From Chloroherpetonaceae bacterium (GTDB lineage: Bacteria > Bacteroidota > Chlorobiia > Chlorobiales > Thermochlorobacteraceae): a stretch of DNA of 64,000 nt. The stretch covers positions 1 through 64,000 of the forward strand of contig JANWWA010000012.1 of the NCBI GenBank assembly GCA_025056565.1, written 5' to 3'. Below are positions 1 through 7,635 of the stretch, piece after piece; positions within the stretch are counted from its first letter, which is position 1, and each line of letters begins with the position of its first letter. The notes below the pieces were generated by a model. That model was not told where the DNA came from. It was given only the letters and a program-made list of their open reading frames with translations, and ran no database searches. Both the position numbers and the translations under genes were made by a program.

Positions 1-7
1 AAGGAAA

Positions 8-186
8 GGGGTCGGGGGTGAGGTAAAGCTGGGAGTAAGTGGCAAGGTGGCAAGGTTGTGAGACACTTCTGCTGGTTTTGACCTCACCCTGTTTTCGCTC
101 TGCGAGCGAAAACGTCCCTCTCCTTTGTAAGGAGAGGGACTGCAACTCCCCTCTCCTTTTGAAAGAGAGGGGTCGGGGGTAAGGTA
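8..186. repeat. Direct repeat enclosing three hairpins
   Basis: An 18-bp sequence (GGGGTCGGGGGTGAGGTA at 8-25) recurs at 169-186 with one mismatch. Between the copies lie three inverted repeats in a row: 91-100/104-113 (10-bp perfect arms), 114-125/129-140 (12-bp perfect arms) and 148-155/165-172 (8-bp perfect arms). This looks like an interspersed palindromic repeat of the REP type rather than a single terminator. It sits where the homology of the lipoprotein remnant to its neighbours ends. No transposase is visible; the left part may continue outside the window. Confidence 0.6.
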
Positions 187-592
187 TTTGAATCCAGATT
201 TGGGACGCTGTGCCCAAAATCAGCAAGTTACCCATCGTATTCTTGCTCGAAAGGTATAAGCTGGTGCAGACATAGTTCATTTGACCCAGCCCATTGCGAA
301 GGGGCTGCTCTGCGGAGCCGATGTAAATTATGTTTCCGCGTGCTACAATGCCGCCTGAAAAACCGCCTAAGATGCCAAGCTGCGCGCTCTTTGCGAGTTC
401 TTTCCATGTGCGCCCTGTGTCCGTTGAGCCAAATACACCACTCTCCGTCAAAGCATACGGCACACTGCCATCTACACAGAATCCGACAATGCGACCAGTT
501 ACAGGGCTGCGGCGTATCCAGTTGCTGGTAGAGCGTCTCAGACTGGCTGTGTCGGAGATAGCCTGAAGCACAGAGAAGATATGCCAGTGCAT
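184..592 (-). pseudogene. Internally deleted remnant of the beta-propeller lipoprotein family
   Basis: Reading from an ATG at 592, the frame contains TSNWIRR, SPVTGRIVG, DGSVPYALTESGVFGSTDT and GRTWKE, which align with the N-terminal part of the two intact lipoproteins at 753-1760 and 2020-3018. Soon after the segment NYVCTSLYLSS it jumps to MGNLLILGTASQIWI, matching their extreme C-terminus (GNVVV...QIWIRRVQ). About two thirds of the propeller is therefore missing, as is the lipoprotein signal peptide. The frame stays open through the hairpin repeats to the left edge, so a chimeric product cannot be excluded. A decayed third tandem copy is the best explanation. Confidence 0.7.
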
Positions 593-638
593 AAAGTGCC
601 ACTGTGAAATTAGGGTAAGCGGACAGTAACAGGGGCGG

Positions 639-655
639 ACATTTTCAAAAGATGT
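639..655. promoter_or_regulatory. ACATTTT/AAAATGT palindrome, copy 1 (degenerate)
   Basis: ACATTTTCAAAAGATGT lies about 50 bp upstream of the remnant start at 592. The same element occurs upstream of both intact paralogues at 1887-1903 and 3113-3129. It may be a regulatory site or simply part of the duplicated unit. Confidence 0.4.
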
Positions 656-666
656 GAGAGCAACAA

Positions 667-697
667 CATAGGAGCGGGTTTCGGACCTGCTCCTATG
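667..697 (-). terminator. Hairpin downstream of lipoprotein gene
   Basis: Arms 667-679 and 685-695/697 form a 13-bp stem with one G-U pair and a 5-nt loop. It lies about 55 bp past the stop codon of the 753-1760 gene, at the same relative place as the hairpin after the paralogue at 2020. A T-run is weak, so it may act as a transcript-stabilising end. Confidence 0.5.
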
Positions 698-752
698 CTG
701 GCACTAAACATCGTTAGCCAAACGGCTCAATTAGCGTCACTGCTGTTCAGAG

Positions 753-1760
753 CTACTGCACGCGGCGAATCCATATCTGTGGACTTGGGCCGGCGGTGGC
801 CATAACCACCACATTGCCCATCGTGGCAAGCGCGGCGACATTTGTTCTTGCGCCATTTTCAAGACCTTGATTGAAATCCGTAAAGTTAATGCCGTCTGTA
901 GAGCGCCAAACGCCTCTGAACCGCATTCCTGCGATGACGGAACTGCCAACGGTCGTTAGCGCGCGCACATCGTCATCGTCGGTGGGCAAACCGCTGACGG
1001 CTGACCAAGATGCACCGCCATTGTTTGAGGTATAGACGCTTTCATTCGTGCCGATGTAGAGCGAATTGCTACGGCGAGTAAAAGCAAAGACATTGCGCGC
1101 CGCCGTCGTTGGCAAACCCGTAACGGGTGCAAGATTCCAAGTCGTGCCGTTGTCAAACGAGCGCTGCATGCCGATGTCGTATCCGGCGTAGAGCGTATCG
1201 TTCTGATTGAAAAATGCTTGAACGTTATGCAGTCCGCCCGTCTCGAAAGCGCGCGTCCAGGCCGTATCGCCAAAATTGAGGCGAAAGCCGACGCCAACAT
1301 TGCTGCCGTAAAACACGCGGTTGCCTGTAAGATAGATGCCAGCACAGATGGAATTAGTTGTACCTAATCCACTGCGAATTTGCCGCCAAGTGGTGCCGGA
1401 GTTGACGCTGAAAAATGCAAAGTCGCTGGTGCCAAGATAGAGCGTCGTGCCACGTGCTACTAGGCCGCCTTCAATGCCGCCTGCAAGTCCAAGTTGCGTG
1501 CGCGAGACAACCTGCGTCCAAGTGCGCGCCGTATCCGTAGAGCGGAACACGCCACTTGATGTGGTGGCATAGAGCGTGCTGCCATCGACCCAGAGGTTGC
1601 GCACGATGCCTGTTACTGCACCACCAAGTAACCAATTGCTGGCTGTGCCACCCGATGCATCACTGGGGCTGGAGGGAGAGCTCGAGCAGCTAAGAGAAAG
1701 CATAGAGAAAGTGGCCGCTGCAGCCAAGAAAAGTGCGAAGGGACAAGAACGGCGTATCAT
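753..1760 (-). CDS. Beta-propeller (BNR/YCF48-like) lipoprotein
   Basis: A 335-residue protein with a lipoprotein signal peptide: basic start MIRRSC, hydrophobic stretch, then a lipobox LSLSC near residue 25. The mature part has repeated blades with motifs such as GVFRSTDTARTWTQV, STNGG/SNNGGASW and GVWRSTDG, typical of BNR/sortilin or YCF48-like beta-propellers. It is predicted to sit on the outer membrane or periplasmic face. The gene is a tandem paralogue of 2020-3018, with the same C-terminal IWIRRVQ. Such propellers usually bind proteins or glycans; the ligand is unknown. The ATG start is supported by the signal peptide beginning right there. Confidence 0.8.
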   Translation of the reverse strand: MIRRSCPFALFLAAAATFSMLSLSCSSSPSSPSDASGGTASNWLLGGAVTGIVRNLWVDGSTLYATTSSGVFRSTDTARTWTQVVSRTQLGLAGGIEGGLVARGTTLYLGTSDFAFFSVNSGTTWRQIRSGLGTTNSICAGIYLTGNRVFYGSNVGVGFRLNFGDTAWTRAFETGGLHNVQAFFNQNDTLYAGYDIGMQRSFDNGTTWNLAPVTGLPTTAARNVFAFTRRSNSLYIGTNESVYTSNNGGASWSAVSGLPTDDDDVRALTTVGSSVIAGMRFRGVWRSTDGINFTDFNQGLENGARTNVAALATMGNVVVMATAGPSPQIWIRRVQ

Positions 1761-1886
1761 AGCTGTAAGATTTTAAGTTGAAGAAGATTCAAATCAAAGC
1801 GCAGCGCCTGAAGTGCTAATCGGGAAGCGTAGTACCTGAGGTGCTGGTCAAGCTGAAGTTAAGGCAGTATGCCGGAAAAAGTGAGG

Positions 1887-1903
1887 ACACTTTTAGAAAA
1901 TGT
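1887..1903. promoter_or_regulatory. ACATTTT/AAAATGT palindrome, copy 2
   Basis: ACACTTTTAGAAAATGT, followed by GGC, lies about 125 bp upstream of the lipoprotein start at 1760. It is flanked by GTGAGG on the left, close to the GTGCGG that flanks copy 3. Confidence 0.4.
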
Positions 1904-1936
1904 GGCGTGTAAGGAGCTGGCTCGTTACGCCACAGT

Positions 1937-1969
1937 GCACAGAGCAGGTCTTTTAGACCGGCTCTGTGC
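1937..1969 (-). terminator. Long hairpin downstream of lipoprotein gene
   Basis: Arms 1937-1951 and 1955-1969 pair over 15 positions with one mismatch and a 3-nt loop. It lies about 50 bp beyond the stop of the gene at 2020-3018 on the minus strand. There is no clear T-run after it. Confidence 0.55.
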
Positions 1970-2019
1970 TTGGGGCTATGCTCAGCATTGCTGACAGCCT
2001 TTAGTGCCGTGTTTCAGAG

Positions 2020-3018
2020 TTACTGCACGCGGCGAATCCAAATTCTTGGCGTTGGGTCAGCGCTGGCAGCAACAACAACATTGCCTAGCGTAATCAGCGC
2101 CTTAATCGCACGGCTATCAAGACCTTGACTGAAATCTGTAAAGTTAATTCCGTCGGTGGAACGCCAAATGCCTTCGAAGCGCATGCCCACAATGACACTA
2201 TTGCCAACGGTGGTAAGTGCACGTGTATCATCGCCCAGCCCTGTGCTGCCGGCAGGTGGCAAGCCCCTCACGGGTGACCATGAAGCCCCGCTGTTGTTAG
2301 AAACATACACGCCTAAGTCGGTGGCAATGTAGAGCGAATTGCCGCGGCGAGTAAAGGCATACACTCGGCGTGCATCAATCGTCTCTAAGCCTACGACGGG
2401 TGCGACGCTCCAAGTCGTGCCGTTGTCAAATGAGCGTTGCATGCCTGCGTTATGCCCAGCATACAGCGTATCGTTGAAGTTGAAGAATGCACGAATGCTG
2501 CCACCGCCGCTGGCATCAAATGCACGAACCCAAGTAGTATCACCGAAAGTGGTTCGGAAGCAAGTGCCGCCGTTGTTGCCGCAAAACACACGGTTTCCGA
2601 TGAGCGAAATGCCTTCACAGACAAATGTGCCGAAGTTTGTAAAGCCCCCACGAAGTTGTCGCCATGTGGCACCTGCATTCGTGCTGAAATAGATGAAATC
2701 ACCTAAGGTGCCGACATAGAGCGTTGAGCCACGCGCCACCACGCCACCAGAAAAGCCGCCTGCAAGTCCAAGTTGCGTGCTCGAGACAACCTGCGTCCAA
2801 GTGCGCGCCGTATCCGTAGAGCGAAAGATACCGCTTGAAGTGCAGACATAGAGTGTGCCACCATCTGCCCAGAGATTCTGCACACTGCCTGTTACTGCAC
2901 CGCCAAGCTCCCAACCCGGCTCACTAGGCCCAGAAGGGTTTGAACAGCCCCAAAAGAGTGTTGAAGCATATATTAGCGCAGCAGTAAAAAGACACACAAA
3001 AAGAGAGCGATACCACAT
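2020..3018 (-). CDS. Beta-propeller (BNR/YCF48-like) lipoprotein, paralogue
   Basis: A 332-residue paralogue of the protein at 753-1760. It begins MWYRSLFVCLF and has a lipobox-like FWGC around residue 25, followed by a Ser/Pro-rich linker. The blades carry GIFRSTDTARTWTQVV, STNAGATWRQL, SNNSGASWSPV and GIWRSTDGINF. Sequence identity with the neighbour is high along the whole length, so this is a recent tandem duplication. It is predicted to be an outer-membrane-anchored propeller of unknown ligand. The gene has its own upstream palindrome and downstream hairpin and is therefore probably a separate transcription unit. Confidence 0.8.
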   Translation of the reverse strand: MWYRSLFVCLFTAALIYASTLFWGCSNPSGPSEPGWELGGAVTGSVQNLWADGGTLYVCTSSGIFRSTDTARTWTQVVSSTQLGLAGGFSGGVVARGSTLYVGTLGDFIYFSTNAGATWRQLRGGFTNFGTFVCEGISLIGNRVFCGNNGGTCFRTTFGDTTWVRAFDASGGGSIRAFFNFNDTLYAGHNAGMQRSFDNGTTWSVAPVVGLETIDARRVYAFTRRGNSLYIATDLGVYVSNNSGASWSPVRGLPPAGSTGLGDDTRALTTVGNSVIVGMRFEGIWRSTDGINFTDFSQGLDSRAIKALITLGNVVVAASADPTPRIWIRRVQ

Positions 3019-3112
3019 AATTTGGGTTTGTGTTTTCTTGGGTTTGTGTGTTCAATGTCCTGCAAAACTTGCTCACACACAAATTAGCGGCAAGCGCAAG
3101 AAAAAAGTGCGG

Positions 3113-3129
3113 ACATTTTCAGAAAATGT
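3113..3129. promoter_or_regulatory. ACATTTT/AAAATGT palindrome, copy 3
   Basis: ACATTTTCAGAAAATGT has perfect 7-bp arms. It lies in the divergent gap between the lipoprotein start at 3018 and the TPR gene start at 3156, so it could serve either gene. Confidence 0.45.
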
Positions 3130-3155
3130 GGCACAAGGAAGCCGGAGTAAGCTAA

Positions 3156-4610
3156 ATGTCAATATTACGAGTTGAAAAACTTTTCAGAGCACTTTCTCCA
3201 AAAGAGCGAGACGCGTTCAAGGCGACGCTTCAAACTGCACGCCCAGTGCTTCAAAAGCTGTATGAAGCTCTGGAAGAGTTGGAAAGTAGTCAAATTGGAC
3301 TGGCAAGAGCAAAACGAAAGCTGTGTGAGCGGCTCTACAATGAACCATACTCCAAAGCACAAGATGCACGTTTTCGAGACGATTGCCGAAAGCTGGGCGA
3401 GCGCATTAAACACTTTTTAGCAGAGCAGCAATGCGCCGACACGTTGGCAAAGAACCCACTGTTTGAAGCACGTTTTCTTCTGGAAGCACTCTTAGAACGA
3501 GGACTATGGACAGAATTTGAGGCGGACTGCCGCAAAGCACGCGCCGATGCACTGGCTGCGTGCGATTACGAAAACTTGATGGCCATAGAGGTGCTGCGCT
3601 TGCGCCAGCTCTGGGAATCTAAGACGCATAAGCCAGATGCATTGCGCTCACTGATGGCTGCAGTCAGAGAAAGCAAGATGCGACTACAGGAGCACCACGC
3701 GACGCTCTATGCATACTTAGGTATGTTTTTCACCGCAGCCGCTCATTACCTTGAACGCTATGAGAAAGCAGAACAGTGGGAACCTTTGCAGCAAGTTGAT
3801 TTCTCAAATGTTCAGCCGCCGCTGGCGCAATACTATGCACTCAAAGCACAGGCTTTCCAGCAAGTGCACCATGCACATCTTGAGCTAATGAAGAAGGCGC
3901 TCGATACCATTATGCGCCTACCAAGTCTCTCACCACACATCTTAGCAGAGCAGCAAACCGCCTTAGCTAATATGGGTCTGGCATATATGCTCAACGGCGA
4001 CTATAAGCATGCACACTATTACTACCAAAAAGCGTTTGAATTTTCAGAGACGCATCAGTTGGATTTTGGGGCGCAAATGGCATTTAACTATGCAAGCGTG
4101 CTAATGAAACTGGGCGACTACAAAAATGCGGCACGATTGTTTCAAGCCAAGTGGTCAAGTTTTGCAAAGAGCGATATGGTGCGCCACCGTGCCGAAGCCA
4201 TGCGCTGCTTCTGCCACATTTTCTTAGGTGAGTTGGAACAAGCTGAGATGCTGCTGCCAAAGTCGCTTGCTGCATATCCAGAAACTGTGCAAAGCTACTT
4301 TCGCTACGCTGCAGTGGCAATTGACTTCGAGAAAAATAAGCTGCTTCAAGCCGAGCGCGCCACTGAAAATCTGCTTCGACGACTGCGTCGTCGCCCATCG
4401 TCTGCGTTTTGGCGAAGTGAAAAAGAGCTGGTCAATCTCTACCGCAAGTTTATTCATCTCTCTCAGCAAGTTTCACACAAGTCAAAAAGCACACAGCTTA
4501 GCGCGCTCAAAAGTGAGCTGCAGCACTTCCTCAATCAGCGACCGGAATACCGCGATGCGTTGCCAGTGGTGTGGCTGGAGCAAAAGCTCAAGCAGAGTCG
4601 TGCTGATTGA
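3156..4610 (+). CDS. Hypothetical protein with TPR-like helical repeats
   Basis: A 484-residue soluble, all-helical protein with no signal peptide. The N-terminal segment (MSILRVEKLFRALSPKERDA) resembles the helical start of a Chlorobi/Bacteroidetes family of unknown function. From about residue 260 to 340 there are TPR-like repeats (NMGLAYMLNGDYKHAHYYYQ, then YASVLMKLGDYKNAARLFQ). It stands alone, divergent from the lipoprotein genes and followed by almost 400 bp without a gene. TPR arrays mediate protein contacts; the partner cannot be read from the sequence. Confidence 0.75.
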   Translation: MSILRVEKLFRALSPKERDAFKATLQTARPVLQKLYEALEELESSQIGLARAKRKLCERLYNEPYSKAQDARFRDDCRKLGERIKHFLAEQQCADTLAKNPLFEARFLLEALLERGLWTEFEADCRKARADALAACDYENLMAIEVLRLRQLWESKTHKPDALRSLMAAVRESKMRLQEHHATLYAYLGMFFTAAAHYLERYEKAEQWEPLQQVDFSNVQPPLAQYYALKAQAFQQVHHAHLELMKKALDTIMRLPSLSPHILAEQQTALANMGLAYMLNGDYKHAHYYYQKAFEFSETHQLDFGAQMAFNYASVLMKLGDYKNAARLFQAKWSSFAKSDMVRHRAEAMRCFCHIFLGELEQAEMLLPKSLAAYPETVQSYFRYAAVAIDFEKNKLLQAERATENLLRRLRRRPSSAFWRSEKELVNLYRKFIHLSQQVSHKSKSTQLSALKSELQHFLNQRPEYRDALPVVWLEQKLKQSRAD

Positions 4611-5000
4611 GAAACTTGCGTTGCGTTTTGCATCAACAAGCAGATTACAACAAAGCATACCTATTGTGCTAAGGCAATGCGTGAAGTGCTGCTATCTCTA
4701 AGAAGGGCAGTGAAATAGAGCCGCACAAAGCGCAGTGTGAAAAGTCGATTTGGTCGATTTTGCATAAGGTTGTCCGAAATTGCTTGTAAATACAGGGGGT
4801 TAGCGGCAAGGCACATCAAAAGTGAGTTGGCTGAAAACGCCACTTTTTCGTTGGCAAGCGCAGTGTGAACGCCTAACTTAACAGCGCAAAGAGGCTTGCA
4901 TGGAGATGCATGGAATGGAGCAAAAAGCGTGAAAAGAGTGAATAGAGAGGCGTAAGGCACGAAAAACCACATCAACAAAGCAGAGGGAGAGCGTAGCAGT
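4611..5000. other. Intergenic gap upstream of the first ArsA-like gene
   Basis: No convincing coding sequence. It contains a 19-bp motif GTCGATTTGGTCGATTTTG at 4745-4763, itself a near-direct repeat of GGTCGAT, which recurs with one mismatch at 10147-10165 just after the second ArsA-like gene. The region presumably holds the promoter of the chlorosome island, but I cannot assign -35/-10 boxes. Confidence 0.5.
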
Positions 5001-6221
5001 ATGAGGGTGATTACTTTTACAGGCAAAGGAGGTGTCGGCAAGACCAGCGTAGCGGCTGCAACCGCATTACGACTCTCTGAGTTGGGCTTGAAGACACTCA
5101 TTATGTCGACCGACCCAGCACACAGTTTGTCAGATTCTTTTGATGTATCGCTCTCGTCAGAAGTACGGCGTGTGCGAGAAAATCTGTATGCGATTGAAGT
5201 GAATGCATATGTGGATCTCAAAGAAAATTGGGAAGTAGTGCAGCAGTATTTTGCTGGCGTCTTGATGGCACAAGGGGCACAAGGCATTATGGTTGATGAA
5301 ATGACCATCTTGCCCGGAATGGAGGAACTGTTTTCTTTGATGCGCGTCAAGCGCTACAAGCAATCAGGCAAATATGATGCGCTGGTGTTGGATACTGCGC
5401 CAACTGGCGAGACCCTTAGGCTGCTCTCTTTGCCCGAAATGCTGACTTGGGGCGTTAGGGCAGCAAGGCTGGTCGAGAGATTTGTGCTAAAGCCCGTTGC
5501 GCGGCCACTGGCAAAAATGTCTGACAAGCTCCAAGCCTTTGTGCCCAAAGAAGAAGTAATGCAAACTGTTGACCGAATGTTCGAAGAGCTGGAAAGCATT
5601 AAGGGAATTCTGTCTGACCCGCAGCTAGCCTCTGTGCGTCTGGTGATGAATGCTGAGAAGATGGTTATCAAAGAAACGATGCGTGCACTGACTTATCTCA
5701 ACCTTTATGGCTTCAAAGTAGATATGGTCGTAGTCAATAAGCTGCTCGATGAGGAGGCTAACAGTGGTTACCTTGAAAAGTGGAAAGGAGTGCAGCAGCG
5801 TTATCTCAAAGAAATTGATGAAGCCTTCTCGCCACTGCCAATTCGCAAAGCAAAACTCTATGACGATGAAGTGGTAGGCCTCAAAGCCTTAGAGCGGCTG
5901 GCCGCCGACATTTATGGCGACCAAAATCCAGCAGAGATGATGTACTGCGAGTCGCCGATTCGCTTTGAGCGTCGAGGAGATGTCTGCGAGGTGATGCTCA
6001 AACTGCCGTTTGCCAATCCTGATGAAATTGATAGCTGGGTATCGGGCGATGAGCTGTTCATTCAGTTGGGCAACCAGCGCAAGGTCTTGACGCTGCCGAT
6101 TGCTCTAACGGGCGTGGAGCCCGGCGAAGCGTCGTTTCGCGATAAGTGGCTTGTGATTCCGTTTGTGGCAAAAGCATCAACGCAAGAGACAAGCCAAGTG
6201 CCCGTGAGCAACGCGGTCTAA
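5001..6221 (+). CDS. ArsA/Get3-family ATPase with C-terminal HSP20-like domain
   Basis: A 406-residue P-loop ATPase. The deviant Walker A GKGGVGKT is at residues 8-15, the switch STDPAHSLSDSFD follows at about 37-49, and DTAPTGETLRLL starts at 132, all signatures of the ArsA/Get3 family with one ATPase domain. From about residue 318 the protein has an HSP20-like beta-sandwich (ArsA_HSP20 type), which is absent from classical ArsA. No arsenite-binding cysteine cluster and no arsB gene are seen, so arsenic export is unlikely. It leads the gene set csmC/D-like, csmC/D-like, csmA, PH-like protein, second ArsA. A chaperone or targeting role for chlorosome proteins is inferred from context. Confidence 0.85.
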   Translation: MRVITFTGKGGVGKTSVAAATALRLSELGLKTLIMSTDPAHSLSDSFDVSLSSEVRRVRENLYAIEVNAYVDLKENWEVVQQYFAGVLMAQGAQGIMVDEMTILPGMEELFSLMRVKRYKQSGKYDALVLDTAPTGETLRLLSLPEMLTWGVRAARLVERFVLKPVARPLAKMSDKLQAFVPKEEVMQTVDRMFEELESIKGILSDPQLASVRLVMNAEKMVIKETMRALTYLNLYGFKVDMVVVNKLLDEEANSGYLEKWKGVQQRYLKEIDEAFSPLPIRKAKLYDDEVVGLKALERLAADIYGDQNPAEMMYCESPIRFERRGDVCEVMLKLPFANPDEIDSWVSGDELFIQLGNQRKVLTLPIALTGVEPGEASFRDKWLVIPFVAKASTQETSQVPVSNAV

Positions 6222-6278
6222 GCCAAGCGCAAGGGCCTATTTTCATTCACCAACTTTTCCAAATAAGGAGACGCAACT

Positions 6279-6740
6279 ATGACCGAATCATATCAAAAAC
6301 TCCGTGAAGAGTTCAAACAGCTCGACCTGCCAAACCGCCTTGCATTTCTGGCTGAAGCAGGTGTCCTGACGGTTCAATCTGGCATTGTGGGCACCTTGAA
6401 CCTAATGGGGGATATCGTCGAAGGCGCATCGAACGTAATTGGTTCCGTAGCCCAAAATCTGGGTGTCTCAGGTGGAAGCGGAGCGATGGATACCGCAGCG
6501 CAAACCGTCAATCGCGTAGTAATTACTGTAAAGGACGCAACGAAAGCAGCGGGTACTGTCGTCAAAGACGTAGCCAAGAGCGTCGATGCCGTTACAGCGG
6601 ATGTGGCAAAAACCGTTGGCGATGTTGCCACAAAAGCCACCGAAGTAACCGCCGATGTAGTAAGCAGCGTGCAAAAGACCGTCTCACAAGTAACCAAGCG
6701 AGAAGAAGCGCCAAAGAAAGAAGAAACCCCGAAGAAATAA
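6279..6740 (+). CDS. Chlorosome envelope protein, CsmC/CsmD type
   Basis: A 153-residue protein. The N-terminal region (YQKLREEFKQLDLPNRLAFL, then a small hydrophobic stretch around residues 25-60) is shared with the next gene (KFDQEFKKMDLAEQATFLV), so the two are paralogues. The C-terminal half is a low-complexity Ala/Val/Lys/Thr amphipathic stretch with repeats of the type VxKTVGDVATKA. Position directly before csmA matches the csmC-csmA order described for Chlorobaculum, which supports the assignment to the chlorosome envelope. Start chosen for the strong AAGGAG site about 9 bp upstream of the ATG. Exact Csm letter uncertain. Confidence 0.6.
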   Translation: MTESYQKLREEFKQLDLPNRLAFLAEAGVLTVQSGIVGTLNLMGDIVEGASNVIGSVAQNLGVSGGSGAMDTAAQTVNRVVITVKDATKAAGTVVKDVAKSVDAVTADVAKTVGDVATKATEVTADVVSSVQKTVSQVTKREEAPKKEETPKK

Positions 6741-6778
6741 GCCGGCGCTGCGAAACTTCTTAAGGAAAGGGGGAAAAT

Positions 6779-7123
6779 ATGGCTCTCGACAAAGCAAAAT
6801 TCGACCAAGAGTTCAAGAAAATGGACTTGGCTGAACAAGCCACGTTCCTTGTCTTGGGCGCCATTGACACCGTGTTTCATACACTGGTGAATACCTTTCA
6901 AGCCATCGCTGACGTCAGCTACAGCTTTGCAGACTTTACACGTCCGGGTGCCAGTGAAAAACTGGGTGCAAAATCACTGGATGCCATCTTAGGCTTAAAT
7001 GTTCGGACGGATAAAGTGGTACGACCCGGCGAGAACACAGAAACCGAAAAGAAAGCAGCCACAATACCTATCAAGCCAAAGGCTGCGAAAGCAGCAGCAG
7101 AAAATGGGGGCGAAAGCGCGTAA
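6779..7123 (+). CDS. Chlorosome envelope protein, CsmC/CsmD type
   Basis: A 114-residue protein with a hydrophobic middle (residues about 18-45, QATFLVLGAIDTVFHTL) between a charged N-terminus and a Lys/Ala-rich tail. It is paralogous to the preceding gene, 38 bp away, and lies 92 bp before csmA. Size and shape fit CsmC/CsmD of the chlorosome envelope, where such proteins are thought to influence chlorosome size and shape. A GGAAAGGGGG site precedes the ATG. Homology to a named Csm protein is judged from motif memory only. Confidence 0.6.
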   Translation: MALDKAKFDQEFKKMDLAEQATFLVLGAIDTVFHTLVNTFQAIADVSYSFADFTRPGASEKLGAKSLDAILGLNVRTDKVVRPGENTETEKKAATIPIKPKAAKAAAENGGESA

Positions 7124-7172
7124 GTTTTTTTCAAGCAGTACCCCTGTTTTGTTCTTTGGTTCATTGTCATTG

Positions 7173-7184
7173 GTAGAATTCTAC
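7173..7184. promoter_or_regulatory. 12-bp palindrome upstream of csmA
   Basis: GTAGAATTCTAC is a perfect palindrome 32 bp before the csmA ATG. TTGTCA at about 7165-7170 lies just upstream and could be a -35-like box, with TAATAA at 7185-7190 a poorly spaced -10. A regulator-binding site or part of a csmA-specific promoter is plausible; not proven. Confidence 0.35.
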
Positions 7185-7215
7185 TAATAACTTCAAAACA
7201 AGAGGAGGAATAACT

Positions 7216-7476
7216 ATGCCAGCAGGTGGAGGCGGCGTCATTACTGATGTGCTCATCAGCATTGGACGCATTTCAGAATATATGTTTGAAGGACACTGGT
7301 ACACGGGCGGTCAAATTTTTGACGCTCTTGCCAGAGGTACACTTCGTCTGAATCAAAACCTATACGGTGGTCTGACAGGCGGCAGTGGTGCAGCACTGCG
7401 TGGCTCATCGCCATTTGCACAATCAGGTGCAACCGCTGCACGTGACAAGGAGATCACCGAACGCTTCGGCAAGTAA
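7216..7476 (+). CDS. csmA: Chlorosome baseplate protein CsmA
   Basis: An 86-residue protein. The Gly-rich start, then GVITDVLISIGRISEYM, the EGHW motif and the later GTLRLNQNLYGGLTGG and LRGSSP follow the CsmA pattern. His27 in EGHW corresponds to the histidine proposed to ligate bacteriochlorophyll a in CsmA. In known systems CsmA forms the paracrystalline baseplate between chlorosome and FMO/reaction centre, and a C-terminal propeptide of about 20 residues is removed; the tail after LRGSSP here would be the propeptide. A strong AGAGGAGGAA ribosome site lies 8 bp upstream. This gene is the firmest marker that the organism makes chlorosomes. Confidence 0.9.
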   Translation: MPAGGGGVITDVLISIGRISEYMFEGHWYTGGQIFDALARGTLRLNQNLYGGLTGGSGAALRGSSPFAQSGATAARDKEITERFGK

Positions 7477-7493
7477 CGAACCGTGCTACAGGC

Positions 7494-7548
7494 GGAGCAG
7501 CACCCAAACGAAAAGGAGGAGAGAACAGAAAGACAACAGTGCTGCTCC
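7494..7548 (+). terminator. Inverted repeat downstream of csmA
   Basis: GGAGCAGCAC at 7494-7503 is the exact complement of GTGCTGCTCC at 7539-7548, with a 35-nt loop holding AAGGAGGAG. It begins 18 bp after the csmA stop and could end or stabilise an abundant csmA transcript. The loop Shine-Dalgarno-like sequence is followed by no ATG within reach. Confidence 0.4.
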
Positions 7549-7635
7549 TGCCTACTGTTTGACGGAAGGAACTTTGTAGCGACAGCGCCCAAGTAAGGTC
7601 GCTTTGCTGTAACTGAACGAGAGCTGGGAGTAACT

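Noticed and set aside
91-172. CRISPR array from the repeated hairpins at the left end
   Set aside because: The repeats differ from one another, there are no spacers of constant length and no cas genes.
228-602. 124-residue minus-strand frame at the left end
   Set aside because: It is the wrong frame of the lipoprotein remnant; the homologous frame begins at 592 and carries the propeller motifs.
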